Positions 53,787-62,853 of a stretch of DNA of 64,000 bases are shown piece after piece; the stretch's first letter is position 1, and each line of letters starts with the position of its first letter. The notes beneath the pieces are model-generated. The model was not told the DNA's origin and searched no databases. It was given only the letters and a program-made list of their open reading frames with translations. The translations under genes were made by a program, and so were the position numbers. The stretch comes from Anaerolineae bacterium (GTDB lineage Bacteria; Chloroflexota; Anaerolineae; UBA4142; SHND01). The DNA lies in assembly GCA_021463195.1 (NCBI GenBank), contig JAJTXZ010000008.1, positions 37,946 through 101,945 of the forward strand, written 5' to 3'.

Positions 53787-54578
53787 ATGATTCGGAAATT
53801 ATTCATCGGGTTAACGCTCGCGCTCTTGCTCCTTCCCGTCGTCACCGCGCACGCGCAAGAGACAGCGCCCGCCGACCTCGTGCGCGCGTTTTTGGAAGGT
53901 CTGGGATACAACGTTCTCGATGTCGGCTATTGGCTCGACGAAAACAACAATCCCGACCCCGACATCGCGGCATTCGAAGTGGAGCTCGCTTCGAGCGCGA
54001 CGTCAACACAGCAAGCGCAAGCCATCATATTGGGTTACGCCGCGCTGCGCAAAGCGTATCCCGACAGTAGTGTCCTCATCGCGCTCATCAAAGTCCAAAA
54101 TCTCATTTATATCTTTCCCGCTGAAGCGAGCGTATACGACCAATGGGCCAACGGTCAAATTACCGACGCCCAATTTGGACAATACTTGGCGAGCAAGCGC
54201 AAAGTGTTTGACCTAAACACGAAAAGCTACGTGACGCCCGAGACCCCCGGCGGAACGACTTCGCCCGCCAAGAATCAGACAGATAAAAATTTTCAGGGCA
54301 GCGAAAATCAACAACTGCCGTGCAGTCCTGCCGCGGGCAAGGCGTGGTTCTGGATTCGCAACGGCTATATGGGCAAAGACCTCGACTTTACCATCGGCGG
54401 CGGAGAATGGAGCACGCACGATTATAAAATCCCCGGGACGGGCGAATGGAAATATATCGAAATGCCGCCCGGACGCTATACTTGGTCGGCGCACATTGCC
54501 GGCGTCGGCGTCGCGCACGGCGAACGTTTCGATTACGCGGCGGGAAATTGTTATTACCAAAATTTTTCGCCCAACTAG
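53787..54578 (+). CDS. Secreted protein of unknown function
   Basis: A 263-residue exported protein with a clear signal peptide (LFIGLTLALLLLPVVTAHAQ) and AGGAG 7 nt before the start. The middle (30-140) is an alpha/beta-looking domain (LVRAFLEGLGYNVLDVGYWL). It is followed by a Thr/Gly/Asn-rich linker (PGGTTSPAKNQTDKN). The C-terminal region (180-263) is rich in aromatic residues with paired cysteines (LPCSPAAGKAWFWIRNGYMG; GNCYYQNF) and could be a beta-sandwich. I do not recognise a family. It follows a DUF350 gene. Its TAG stop is formed by the first bases of a dispersed repeat. Confidence 0.82.
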   Translation: MIRKLFIGLTLALLLLPVVTAHAQETAPADLVRAFLEGLGYNVLDVGYWLDENNNPDPDIAAFEVELASSATSTQQAQAIILGYAALRKAYPDSSVLIALIKVQNLIYIFPAEASVYDQWANGQITDAQFGQYLASKRKVFDLNTKSYVTPETPGGTTSPAKNQTDKNFQGSENQQLPCSPAAGKAWFWIRNGYMGKDLDFTIGGGEWSTHDYKIPGTGEWKYIEMPPGRYTWSAHIAGVGVAHGERFDYAAGNCYYQNFSPN

Positions 54579-54732
54579 ACCAGTTTCCGATTTGATTTAG
54601 AGGACAGACCTTTCGGAAATCGAATGGGTCTTTGCGCTAGAGCCGATTCCACTTTGATTTGTGGGTAGACCTTTCGGGTTTCCGAAAATCTGAAAGGTCT
54701 TGCCCCACAAACGAATCAGGAATTCGCTCTAG
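54575..54732. repeat. Dispersed palindromic repeat, type A (degraded double copy)
   Basis: Starts CTAGACCAGTTTCCGATTTG and ends AGGAATTCGCTCTAGA like the 46502-46598 copy, but contains two imperfect cores (around 54607-54635 and 54668-54700, AGACCTTTCGGGTTTCCGAA type). Its first bases supply the stop codon of the upstream gene. Confidence 0.85.
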
Positions 54733-54855
54733 ACCCGCGCTTGGCTTGACGCGCGCGCCTACGTAGGCGTTCTCCAGCGCCGCATTAGAGCATACAGTCT
54801 ACGCGATTTCATATTGCGCGCGCCAGACGCAACCGCAATCCGCCGCGCCTAAAAA

Positions 54856-54890
54856 AATCGGACGCCGTCAAGCTCTGACGGCGTCCGATT
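54856..54890. terminator. Strong hairpin terminator
   Basis: A perfect 15-bp stem AATCGGACGCCGTCA and complement with a 5-nt loop (AGCTC), preceded by A7. On the plus strand it is followed by ACTTTTATTC; on the minus strand by TTTTTTTAGG, so termination is best for minus-strand transcripts from the GT2 gene at 55030. Confidence 0.8.
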
Positions 54891-54905
54891 ACTTTTATTC
54901 TTCTC

Positions 54906-54971
54906 TACGTTACGCAGCGGTACGATAAATTTCAAATTTGTCGTATTACTGCGTAACGCGAGTTATTTATT
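54906..54971. repeat. Dispersed hairpin repeat, type C (copy 2)
   Basis: A nested palindrome: GTTACGCAG/CTGCGTAAC outer arms, TACGA/TCGTA middle arms and AAATTTCAAATTT core, followed by GCGAGTTATTTAT. It shares the core and tail with the copy at 45594-45680. Confidence 0.85.
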
Positions 54972-55029
54972 TGTCGCAAACTATTTTTTTCGCAAACCAT
55001 TCTGCGCGCGTTTGCGCGCGCCGCGTCCG

Positions 55030-55989
55030 TCATTCTTGAAACATTGGCGCATTGGAACGGCGCGTCACTTGCACATTCGCTGTTGTGTCTTGGACGAGAT
55101 AACGCGGGCGGCGGCGAATCTCGTCGAGCGCGCGCCAAAGATATTCGCCCAGCACGCCCATCATTAGCATTTGCATGCCGCCCAACACCAACACCACAAT
55201 CATGAGCGACGACCATCCTTCCGGCGGTTTGCCGAGAATGGCATTGCCGATGAGAAACAGAGCGTATAAAAAACCGACGAGGGCGACGCTAAAACCGATG
55301 AGGGTCAGCAGCCGAATCGGCGCGTAACTGAATGACGCGACCGAATCCACCAACAGTTTCACCTTTTTACCGAATGACCAGCCGGAGCGTCCACGCAAGC
55401 GTTTTTGTTTTTCGTATGGCACGCTCGTCTGCCGAAAGCCCATCCAAAGCAGCAGAGCAAAAACGTTCATGTTCCGTTCGCTGAATCGCGTCAGCGCGTC
55501 CGCCACTTTGCGATCCATCAAAAAAAAGTCCGCGCCCTGCGCCGGCATCTCGCGCATCCCCGCCATCGAGCGCATCAACGCGTAATACCAGCGGCTAAAA
55601 AAGCCGAGCTCATTATCGCCGCTTTGATTGCGCGTCGCCCACACGATTTCATATCCCGCGCGCCATTGCGTTACCAGCGCGGGAATCAATTCGGGCGGAT
55701 CTTGCAAATCGGACGCCAGCGCGATGCAGCAATCGCCCGCCGCATGTTCCGCGCCGCACATAATCGCCGCGTGCGAACCCGCGTTGCGCGCGAGACGCAA
55801 TCCTTTGACGCGCGCGTCCGCGTCGGCGAGCTGTCGAATCACCGCGAACGTATCATCAGCAGAATGGTCGTCCACGATAATCCATTCCCAATGCCATGCG
55901 GCTGTCGCCATTACCGTCCGCAAGCGTTCATGCAGCGCGGACAAATTTTGCGCTTCGTTATACGCGGGCGAAATAATTGAAATGAGCAC
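55030..55989 (-). CDS. Membrane-anchored GT2 (GtrB/ArnC-like polyprenyl-phosphate glycosyltransferase)
   Basis: A 319-residue enzyme. The GT-A domain has ISIISPAYNEAQNLSALHER, WIIVDDHSADDTFAVI and ALASDLQDPPELIPAL (DXD-type D-L-Q-D), plus an amphipathic region and two C-terminal membrane helices (LLTLIGFSVALVGFLYALFL; SLMIVVLVLGGMQMLMMGVL) ending in GEYLWRALDEIRRRPRYLV. This is the layout of GtrB/ArnC proteins, which charge polyprenyl phosphate with a single sugar for use by GT-C enzymes outside the membrane. The partner could be the GT39/DUF2142-like protein at 16050. It is 14 bp downstream of the next GT2 gene. Confidence 0.9.
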   Translation of the reverse strand: MLISIISPAYNEAQNLSALHERLRTVMATAAWHWEWIIVDDHSADDTFAVIRQLADADARVKGLRLARNAGSHAAIMCGAEHAAGDCCIALASDLQDPPELIPALVTQWRAGYEIVWATRNQSGDNELGFFSRWYYALMRSMAGMREMPAQGADFFLMDRKVADALTRFSERNMNVFALLLWMGFRQTSVPYEKQKRLRGRSGWSFGKKVKLLVDSVASFSYAPIRLLTLIGFSVALVGFLYALFLIGNAILGKPPEGWSSLMIVVLVLGGMQMLMMGVLGEYLWRALDEIRRRPRYLVQDTTANVQVTRRSNAPMFQE

Positions 55990-56003
55990 TTGGCGTTCGA
56001 CTT

Positions 56004-56693
56004 TTAAAACACATTGTATTTCACAATCGCGATTAACGCGCGCACGCCATCGCGCCAGCCGATTTTTTTGCCCTCGGCGTACGTGCGGCCATGATACGAA
56101 ATGCCCACCTCATAAATGCGCGGCTGCAATTTTGCCAACTTGGCGGTAATTTCCGGCTCGAACCCGAAACGATTTTCCTCAAGCTGAATCTGCCGCAGGA
56201 CATCCGTCCGCATCACTTTGAAGCAGGTTTCCATATCCGTCAAATTCAAATCGGTGAACATGTTGGATAGGAGCGTCAAAAATTTATTTCCCGCCATGTG
56301 CCAAAAGTAAACGACGCGATGCGCTTGCCCGCCCATAAAGCGCGAACCGTATACGACATCCGCGCGTCCATCAAGAATGGGTTGAAGCAGCGTCGGATAT
56401 TCTTGCGGATCGTATTCTAAATCGGCATCCTGAATAATAACGATATCGCCCGTAACCGCCGCAAAGCCGGTCCGCAGCGCCGCGCCTTTGCCCTGATTGC
56501 GCTCGTGATACAACACTGTCGTCACTTTGGCGCGCACGCGCTCTTCAATCACCGCGCGCGTGCCGTCGGTGGAACAATCGTCCACCAAAATAATTTCGGG
56601 GTCCGCCACTGGCGCCGCGCGCACCGCATCCACTACTTGTTCGATTGTTTCGCGTTCATTGTAACAGGGAATGACAATAGAGATTTTCATCAA
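56004..56693 (-). CDS. Glycosyltransferase family 2 (DPM1/dolichyl-phosphate sugar synthase-like)
   Basis: A 229-residue single-domain GT2 enzyme. [68 protein letters not shown] and [20 protein letters not shown] are the standard DPM1/Alg5-like series of motifs. It has no transmembrane tail. It transfers a sugar to polyprenyl phosphate or a related carrier. It lies between the membrane-anchored GT2 and the dehydratase gene (14 and 16 bp gaps). Confidence 0.9.
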   Translation of the reverse strand: MMKISIVIPCYNERETIEQVVDAVRAAPVADPEIILVDDCSTDGTRAVIEERVRAKVTTVLYHERNQGKGAALRTGFAAVTGDIVIIQDADLEYDPQEYPTLLQPILDGRADVVYGSRFMGGQAHRVVYFWHMAGNKFLTLLSNMFTDLNLTDMETCFKVMRTDVLRQIQLEENRFGFEPEITAKLAKLQPRIYEVGISYHGRTYAEGKKIGWRDGVRALIAIVKYNVF

Positions 56694-56709
56694 ATCAATC
56701 GGGCGCGCG

Positions 56710-58614
56710 TTATGCGCGCGCCATCGCGTCGCGTTTAAATTCCGGCACGAGTCGCGCCAACTGCGCGCGCACCTCTTGGGCTGTGCCGCGCTGCGCGGTC
56801 TCGATCAGCGCGTCCATCGCCGCATACAGCGCGGCATTTTGCGCCGGCAACGGCTTGACGCCGTTACGCGCGACAAAAATTTTCGCGCGCGCGGTGCGCT
56901 CATATAATTCGTCCGCCGTGAATAATTCTTCCGTCATTTTTTCGCCGGGGCGCAAGCCAATGAATTCAATCTCGATATCGCGCCCAACCTGATAACCGCT
57001 CAACTGAATGAGGTCGCGCGCCAAATCCACAATCTTGACGGGTTCGCCCATATCGAGCGTAAAGATTTCGCCGCCGCGCCCCAATGTCGCCGCTTGGAGC
57101 GTCAACTGCACGGCTTCGGGAATCGTCATGAAAAAACGCTGCACATCCGGATGCGTCACCTGCACCGGTCCGCCATTCGCAATCTGCTGTCGAAAGAGCG
57201 GCACCACGCTCCCGCGCGAACCCAGCACATTTCCAAAGCGCACCGCCAGATAACGCCCGCCCGTCTCGAGCGCGCGCGCATGCACATACAATTCGGCGAC
57301 GCGCTTGGTCGCGCCCATGACGCTCTCGGGATTGACCGCTTTGTCGGTCGAAATCATAACGAACGCTTCAACGTTATGCGTATGCGCCGCTTCCAGCGTG
57401 ACGCGCGTGCCCAGCACATTGTTCGTCACCGCGTCGTGCGGGTTGTTCTCCATCAATGGCACATGTTTGTGCGCCGCGGCATGAAACACGAGCTGCGGTT
57501 GATATTCCGCGAAAATTTGGCGCATGCGAGGCGCGTCGCGCACATCGGCAATCACCGCCGCGCATGACAGCTCAGGAAATGCCGCGCGCAGCGCGTGCAT
57601 TTGCATAAAGATACTATTTTCGCCATGTCCGAGCAAAATCAGCTGCGCGGGCGCGCACTGCGCCACCTGTCGGCACAATTCGCCGCCAATCGAGCCGCCT
57701 GCGCCCGTCACCAACACGCATTTGTCGCGCGCCAGAGCCAACATCGCCGTCTGGTCATTCACAATCGGTTCGCGCCGCAGCAAATCTTCGATGGCAAGGT
57801 CGCGCAGTTTGTTCACCGTGACTTTGCCATTCAATAATTCAGTCATGCCCGGCACAGTTTGCACGCGCAAATTCACTTCCAAACAGCGCGCCGTGATTTC
57901 GCGCAGCGTCTTGCCCGCGGCGGTCGGCATGGCGATAATCAACCGATCAGCGTAACCATCGCGCGCGAGTTGTTCGATACAGGCGCGCCCGCCCAACACT
58001 GGCAGCCGTTGAATCGTCATGTGGCATTTGTGAGGGTCGTCGTCTAGAAAGGCGACGGGTCGCATGCCGAGCTGCGGATTGGCGAACAACTCGCGCGCGA
58101 TGAGCGTCCCCGCCTCGCCGGCGCCATAAATAACCACGCGCTCTTGCGGCGCGTCGTGGGCGCGCTGAGCGCGCAAACGACGATCGAGCCAGCGCACGCT
58201 GCCACGCGCGCAGAGCAGCGCCGCCAAAACCAACAGCGCGGTAAGGAGTGGAATCGAGCGCGGAAAATTGTCGCTCACCAAACCCAGCGGACGCAAGACG
58301 ATAAAAAAGACGCCGAGATTCAATAAAGCGCCCAAGCCAACCGCGCTGACGACGCGGACCATTTCGTCAATGCCCGCGTATTGCCAATACACGGAATACA
58401 GGCGCATGTAAAAGAACACGCCGAGCCACAAAATTCCGCCGACCAGAGTATAGACCGCCAAAGAGAACAAAAATTCAGGACGCAAATCGTCGCGCAACGC
58501 CAACGCCAGCGCGGGCAAAATCGCCAGCAGAGCCAAATCCAATAATAAAAAATAGCGATTGCGTAGATGTATCATTTTATGGGCAAAACCATCGGACCCG
58601 AGTTTTCGCGACAT
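56710..58614 (-). CDS. Nucleoside-diphosphate-sugar 4,6-dehydratase, membrane type (CapD/WbpM/PglF family)
   Basis: A 634-residue enzyme. The N-terminus has four membrane helices, followed by a first Rossmann domain ([20 protein letters not shown]) and the catalytic SDR domain ([20 protein letters not shown], near 300). The active-site stretch is [17 protein letters not shown], with Asp and Lys but Met in place of the usual SDR Tyr, as in this family. It dehydrates UDP-GlcNAc to the 4-keto-6-deoxy sugar for amino sugars such as bacillosamine or QuiNAc. The start at 58614 has GGGGAG 5 nt upstream. It is the first gene of a three-gene operon. Confidence 0.92.
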   Translation of the reverse strand: MSRKLGSDGFAHKMIHLRNRYFLLLDLALLAILPALALALRDDLRPEFLFSLAVYTLVGGILWLGVFFYMRLYSVYWQYAGIDEMVRVVSAVGLGALLNLGVFFIVLRPLGLVSDNFPRSIPLLTALLVLAALLCARGSVRWLDRRLRAQRAHDAPQERVVIYGAGEAGTLIARELFANPQLGMRPVAFLDDDPHKCHMTIQRLPVLGGRACIEQLARDGYADRLIIAMPTAAGKTLREITARCLEVNLRVQTVPGMTELLNGKVTVNKLRDLAIEDLLRREPIVNDQTAMLALARDKCVLVTGAGGSIGGELCRQVAQCAPAQLILLGHGENSIFMQMHALRAAFPELSCAAVIADVRDAPRMRQIFAEYQPQLVFHAAAHKHVPLMENNPHDAVTNNVLGTRVTLEAAHTHNVEAFVMISTDKAVNPESVMGATKRVAELYVHARALETGGRYLAVRFGNVLGSRGSVVPLFRQQIANGGPVQVTHPDVQRFFMTIPEAVQLTLQAATLGRGGEIFTLDMGEPVKIVDLARDLIQLSGYQVGRDIEIEFIGLRPGEKMTEELFTADELYERTARAKIFVARNGVKPLPAQNAALYAAMDALIETAQRGTAQEVRAQLARLVPEFKRDAMARA

Positions 58615-58761
58615 AGGTCTCCCCCTTTGATAAGCTAGAACATATACCGCTTTAGATTATCCAACTCCAAATCTAATTTAGACCGCGCTGCGTCAAGCTG
58701 AGGTCATTTTTCATATTCAATCTAACCCACGCGCAGTGGATTCGTCGTTTCGCTCGTCTGC

Positions 58762-58858
58762 CTAGAGCGAATTCCTGTTTGGTCTAGGGTACAAGACCCT
58801 TTGGATTTCCGAAAACCCAAAGGGTCTGTCCCCTAAATCGAATCAGAAGCGGAGCTAG
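58762..58858. repeat. Dispersed palindromic repeat, type A (inverted copy)
   Basis: Reverse orientation of the 46502-46598 element: CTAGAGCGAATTCCTGTTTG at the left, a central palindromic core (AGACCCTTTGGATTTCC and near-complement) and TCCCCTAAATCGAATCAGAA at the right. It lies in the 358-bp gap upstream of the dehydratase operon. Confidence 0.85.
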
Positions 58859-58861
58859 CTT

Positions 58862-58892
58862 GAAAAAGGCGGGCAATGATCATTCCGCCCGC
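58862..58892 (-). terminator. Intrinsic terminator downstream of the O-antigen ligase gene
   Basis: On the minus strand GGCGGGC...GCCCGCC around AATGATCATT, followed by TTTTTCAAG. Positioned about 80 bp past the stop of the gene at 58973-60502. Confidence 0.75.
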
Positions 58893-58972
58893 CTCACGCG
58901 CTTTATCTAATGATTGATTATAGCAAAGTTCATTTCATAACAGGATATGAACAGGTAAAGAATAAATATAAT

Positions 58973-60502
58973 TTACGCGCGCGCGTTTTCAACTGCCGCG
59001 CGCCGAAAGAAAATCAGAACTCCTTGCAGGCCGACGGCGCTTCCGCCGAGAGCAACCAATCCCAGTCCCCAAAACGCGTTGTCGCCGATAATCCCGATCG
59101 CGAGAAGCGAAATGAGCGTCCACAGCAACGCTGTCTGAAAACTTGCGCTCTTTAACGCTCCTAAAAGCGCGCGCCAACGTCGCGACGCGGCATTGACGGA
59201 ATGGACTGACTGAATCGCTTGCGCGTGGCATGGCTCGGTCGTTTGCGCTGAAATATCGAAAGGCATTACACAGCGCGCGGTCGCAATCAACAGACCGAAA
59301 CTCGCATAGATGAGCGCGCTCGTTTTCAGTGTGTTGTCAATCGCGTCGAACATGCCGTGCGCGAGATAAACGACGAGCGCGCCAAACAGACCGATGGCGA
59401 GACCGCGCCACGGGGTGTCCTGCGCGCGCCGTATCGAAATCAAGCCGGTCACGCACAGCGCGGTCAAAAAACCGATTATGGCAACCATTCCCGGTATCCC
59501 GTGATCAACGCCCGCTTGAAGATACACATTGTGCGCGTGAGGAACTAGAGTGTCGGGCGCGATGGTAAAGAACGGATAGAGGATGCTCGCCACTTTGCCG
59601 AATGTCCCGATGCCCACGCCGGTGAATGGAAAATCTTGGAGCATATAGAGCGCGCGCTCCCAGATTTCCAGGCGTCCCGCGCCAGATTCAATCGTCCCGC
59701 CGCCCGCGACAAAATCCAAAAGTCGTTCGACGCCGAAAAAATTCAGCGCGGCGCCGAGCGCGAGGATGAGAACAGGAAGCAAGAGCCACGCCCGACGAAA
59801 ACTCAACAGCGCCATGACGCCCAACGCGAGCGCGACGCCGAGCCACGCGCCGCGCGATTGGGTGATGAGCAGAGTCGCGCCAAGAATCAATCCGCCGCCC
59901 AAACTCGCAAAACGCGTCAGCGGTTCTTTGGTCCACAGCGCTTGAGCGAGCGCGAGCGGCAAAAGGACCGCCGCCAAGCCGCCGGTAAAATTGGCGTTGA
60001 CGCCGAGCGGATTCACCAGCGGAGTAATCAGATGCGGCAGCCAATTCGTCAAGCTATCGAAATTCAAGACTTTGCTGCCCGACAGATTCGTCGCCAAGAG
60101 TCCCAATAATGTCACGCCGGACCCGACCGCAATCAAGCCCACGCTCAATAGGCGCACGCGCGCGACGCTATTTGGCGCGCTAGCAGCCCAATTCACGACA
60201 GCATACAAAACCGCGATTTCGCCGATAAAGCGAAATACCGCCGCGCGGCTCAATTCCGCGTCCGCCGAAGCGTATAGATTGAGCGGCAGCGCAAGTAAAA
60301 GGAATAGGACCGGCAAATCCACCGGCGTTTTGACGCTCAAGCGTCCGCGCGCGATGAAACGGCATAGCCAGAGAAATACAATCCAAATGAGCGCAAGCCC
60401 GCCAAAAATTTTCGGCAGGCTTGCGGGTAATGCCAATACCAAGATTGCCGGCGCGAGCAAAAAAATTTCAAAATCCGCGACGCGCCGCGCCATCGAGACC
60501 AA
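58973..60502 (-). CDS. O-antigen ligase/polymerase family protein (Wzy_C)
   Basis: A 509-residue membrane protein with twelve or more helices. LLITQSRGAWLGVALALGVM and the outer loop ALYMLQDFPFTGVGIGTFGK, then PHAHNVYLQAGVDHGIPG, are Wzy_C hallmarks and match the paralogue at 22349-23641 closely. It is about 80 residues longer, with an additional C-terminal hydrophobic region (LLWTLISLLAIGIIGDNAFW). It should link or polymerise lipid-carried glycan outside the membrane. It is 8 bp downstream of the BY-kinase gene and forms an operon with it. Confidence 0.88.
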   Translation of the reverse strand: MVSMARRVADFEIFLLAPAILVLALPASLPKIFGGLALIWIVFLWLCRFIARGRLSVKTPVDLPVLFLLLALPLNLYASADAELSRAAVFRFIGEIAVLYAVVNWAASAPNSVARVRLLSVGLIAVGSGVTLLGLLATNLSGSKVLNFDSLTNWLPHLITPLVNPLGVNANFTGGLAAVLLPLALAQALWTKEPLTRFASLGGGLILGATLLITQSRGAWLGVALALGVMALLSFRRAWLLLPVLILALGAALNFFGVERLLDFVAGGGTIESGAGRLEIWERALYMLQDFPFTGVGIGTFGKVASILYPFFTIAPDTLVPHAHNVYLQAGVDHGIPGMVAIIGFLTALCVTGLISIRRAQDTPWRGLAIGLFGALVVYLAHGMFDAIDNTLKTSALIYASFGLLIATARCVMPFDISAQTTEPCHAQAIQSVHSVNAASRRWRALLGALKSASFQTALLWTLISLLAIGIIGDNAFWGLGLVALGGSAVGLQGVLIFFRRAAVENARA

Positions 60503-60510
60503 GCTGCGTG

Positions 60511-62244
60511 TTATTCTTGCGCTCGATCCTTTACGGAAGCGCCGGATTCGACAACCAGCGCCGTGTCCTTTGCCCCGTTACTTGCGGCGTGTCCATTTCC
60601 ACTTGCGCCCGTCAAGCGTCGGACCCAATGCGCGAGTCGCGTTTGCGGTGAATGATGTCCGCCCGATTCCTTTGATTTGTCGCCCGCGTAATAATACGAA
60701 TTGTAATATTGATAATTGTAATAGCCGCCGTGCGCTTTATGCGAATACTTGTTCAGCACCACGCCCAGCACATTTCCGCCCACCTGCTGAATCGTCTTGA
60801 CGCTCTGCTCCAATGCTGAACGCCGCGTCTTGCCCGCGTCCGCCACCAATAGCACGCCGTCCGCGCGTTTTGACAATGCCACCGCATCCGTCACGACCAA
60901 ACACGGCGGCGTGTCCACAATCACCACGTCCACCTGTTTCTGCAATTCGTCCAGCACATGTCCCACGCGATTCGAACCGAGCAATTCGGCGGGATTGGGC
61001 GGCAAGTCGCCGCTCACCATTATACGCAGGTCTTCGATTGCGGTTGGACGCAGCGCGCCGTTCAATTCGCCTTTGTCTTGAATCAAGGCATGGGTCAAGC
61101 CGGAATGATTGGACTGCTTGAAAATGCGGTGTTGCGACGGACGCCGCAAATCGGCATCCACCAGCGCGACGCGCTTGCCCGCTTGCGCCAGCGCCGCCGC
61201 CAAATTCGCCGCGATAGTGCTTTTGCCTTCGGACGGTCCGGCGCTCGTGACCAGCAAAACGCGCAGCGGACGGTCCACCGAAGCGAATTGGATGTTGGTG
61301 CGCAGGGCGCGGAACGCTTCCGCGGCCGGCGCGCGCGGGTCGCTCACGACCACCAAGCGCGCATCGGGATTTTTCGAGTCCAGCCGCGTAATCAAGCCGA
61401 GATTCGGCAGATTCAGCGCGTTAATATCATCGGGCCCTTTGACCGTATCATCCAAATATTCGATGAGAAAAGCGACGCCCGCCGCGAGCAGCGCGCCCAC
61501 TACGACGGCGAGCAGCGTATTGGTAAAGGTCTGCGGACGCACTGGGGCGATTGGCACCTGGGCAAATTCAGCAATCGTCACGCTGTCGGTGAGGCGCGTT
61601 TGAGCGAGCCGCAGGTCTTCGTAACTTTTCAAGAGATTCGAATAGCTGTTCTGGTACTGCACGAGCGCGGACTCGAGGCGCGTTATCTCGTCGGGTTGGG
61701 CGGGCGATTGTTTTTTTGCCGCCTCCAGCTGCCCCTGCGTCGCGGCGATTTGGTCTTTGAGAACCTGTAGTTGTTGAGAGAGATTTTCCTCCGAACTGCT
61801 GAAACGGCTGCGCTGCATCGCGTCAATCTGGGCGACAAACACCTTGCCGAGCTCGTTCGCGATATCGGCGGCGCGCTTGGGGTCGGGGTCTTCGACGCTC
61901 ACGGTAATGAGCGTGGTATCGCGGACGGGGGTGACGGTGATTTGTCCCGCCAAGCGTTCGACCAAAATATTCAGGTTGAGGTTCCGAATAACCGCTTCAA
62001 GTGTGGGACGTTTTCTAATCAATTCGCCGTAGGTCTTGGCGAGCTGCTGACTCGTAATGACCGAAGTGTAATCCGTCATGAGCGAATTGTTCGCGGCTTG
62101 ATTGACGAGCAGAGTGACGGTGGAGCGATAAATCGGCGTGCTAGCCCGATTGACCAGATAGGCAATGCCGCCCGCGACGATTGCGCCCAGCACAATCAGC
62201 CACAGCCATTTGCGAAAGAGGGAAAAATAATGCCTGAGTTCCAA
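60511..62244 (-). CDS. Polysaccharide co-polymerase/BY tyrosine autokinase (Wzc-type, canonical)
   Basis: A 577-residue protein. The start is a TTG at 62244, chosen because AGGAGAG lies 8 nt upstream. A Wzz domain follows (LIVLGAIVAGGIAYLVN helix, coiled coil 145-215, second helix LLAVVVGALLAAGVAFLIEY). The kinase domain has P-loop TSAGPSEGKSTIAANLA (Lys341), Walker A' ALVDADLRRP and Walker B VVIVDTPP, with a C-terminal tyrosine cluster (eight Tyr in 508-519). It autophosphorylates and controls chain length and export of polysaccharide. It contrasts with the degenerate paralogue at 23643-26039. It is preceded by a perfect -10 promoter. Confidence 0.94.
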   Translation of the reverse strand: MELRHYFSLFRKWLWLIVLGAIVAGGIAYLVNRASTPIYRSTVTLLVNQAANNSLMTDYTSVITSQQLAKTYGELIRKRPTLEAVIRNLNLNILVERLAGQITVTPVRDTTLITVSVEDPDPKRAADIANELGKVFVAQIDAMQRSRFSSSEENLSQQLQVLKDQIAATQGQLEAAKKQSPAQPDEITRLESALVQYQNSYSNLLKSYEDLRLAQTRLTDSVTIAEFAQVPIAPVRPQTFTNTLLAVVVGALLAAGVAFLIEYLDDTVKGPDDINALNLPNLGLITRLDSKNPDARLVVVSDPRAPAAEAFRALRTNIQFASVDRPLRVLLVTSAGPSEGKSTIAANLAAALAQAGKRVALVDADLRRPSQHRIFKQSNHSGLTHALIQDKGELNGALRPTAIEDLRIMVSGDLPPNPAELLGSNRVGHVLDELQKQVDVVIVDTPPCLVVTDAVALSKRADGVLLVADAGKTRRSALEQSVKTIQQVGGNVLGVVLNKYSHKAHGGYYNYQYYNSYYYAGDKSKESGGHHSPQTRLAHWVRRLTGASGNGHAASNGAKDTALVVESGASVKDRAQE

Positions 62245-62318
62245 GGTGAATACTCTCCTACACGCTTAACCCAAAACGAACAAAATCAAAGCCGTTATAT
62301 AACTTGGCTCTATCCCGC

Positions 62319-62327
62319 ATTATACCA
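62319..62327 (-). promoter_or_regulatory. Extended -10 promoter of the BY-kinase operon
   Basis: TGGTATAAT on the minus strand (62327-62319) is a perfect extended -10; no good -35 is visible. The leader to the TTG start is about 75 nt. Confidence 0.65.
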
Positions 62328-62409
62328 TCCTTTGGCGATAATTCATTCTTATTTGTAATGAACTTGTAACCAAGGGTTGGACGACGCACGTCACGCGCGC
62401 AACCACAAA

Positions 62410-62580
62410 CTGTTTTGGACGCGGCTGAACGCGGGTTTTCGCGGAAAAAGCGAATTGCGCGTTTTTATTACGACGCGTCCGCGCGCAGATTGTCCCTCGG
62501 GTCGTGCGGCGCGCGGCGGCATATTATCGCGTGAGAGTTTGGCGGCGGCTGAAAACCGCGCTAGGCGGCGCAAGACGCAT
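62410..62580. repeat. Diverged direct repeat, copy 1 (3' flank of a DegT gene)
   Basis: About 165 bp, roughly 90% identical by eye to 63718-63885. It includes GCGGGTTTTCGCGGAAAAAG, TATTATCGCG and GAGAGTTTGGCGGCGGCTGA. It ends in the last codons (SCAA stop) of an aminotransferase remnant. Confidence 0.85.
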
Positions 62581-62773
62581 TGACCACGCGGAGCAGATTC
62601 TCGCAAACAAAATCAACTTGCGCTTCCGTCATTACGCTGGAGAACGGCAGCGCCAGCACGACATCGCCCAGATATTCGGTGACGGGAAAAGAATCGCGCT
62701 GATAACCGAACCTGTCGCGATAAAACGGCTGCAAATGAATCGGCGTAAAGTAGGGGCGGCTGGGGATGCTTTT
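62561..62773 (-). pseudogene. C-terminal remnant of a second DegT/DnrJ/EryC1/StrS aminotransferase
   Basis: About 70 codons ending at TAG (62563-62561) encode KSIPSRPYFTPIHLQPFYRD, then FPVTEYLGDVVLALPFSSVM and VCENLLRVVNA. This is the C-terminal end of a PLP-dependent sugar aminotransferase, of a different branch from the remnant at 43295-43573 (RPYF.PIHLQ type). The frame is broken by TGA at 62776-62774, where the homology stops. The remaining 80% of the gene is absent. An HNH cassette follows on the same strand. Confidence 0.85.
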
Positions 62774-62853
62774 TCAAACGCATCGTTCTGTGGAGCGATG
62801 TTGAAGATGGAGGTTTACTGAACTTGGTGGATGGCGACGATATCGGCGCGGTC

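Noticed and set aside
62391..62606. A short minus-strand frame conserved with 63627-63830 (shared GQSARGR...IKTRNSLFPRKPA)
   Set aside because: The similarity is explained by the 165-bp DNA repeat. The shared part lies in the 3' flank of the DegT remnant, and the frames differ at their ends. I treat it as non-coding repeat, not a gene.
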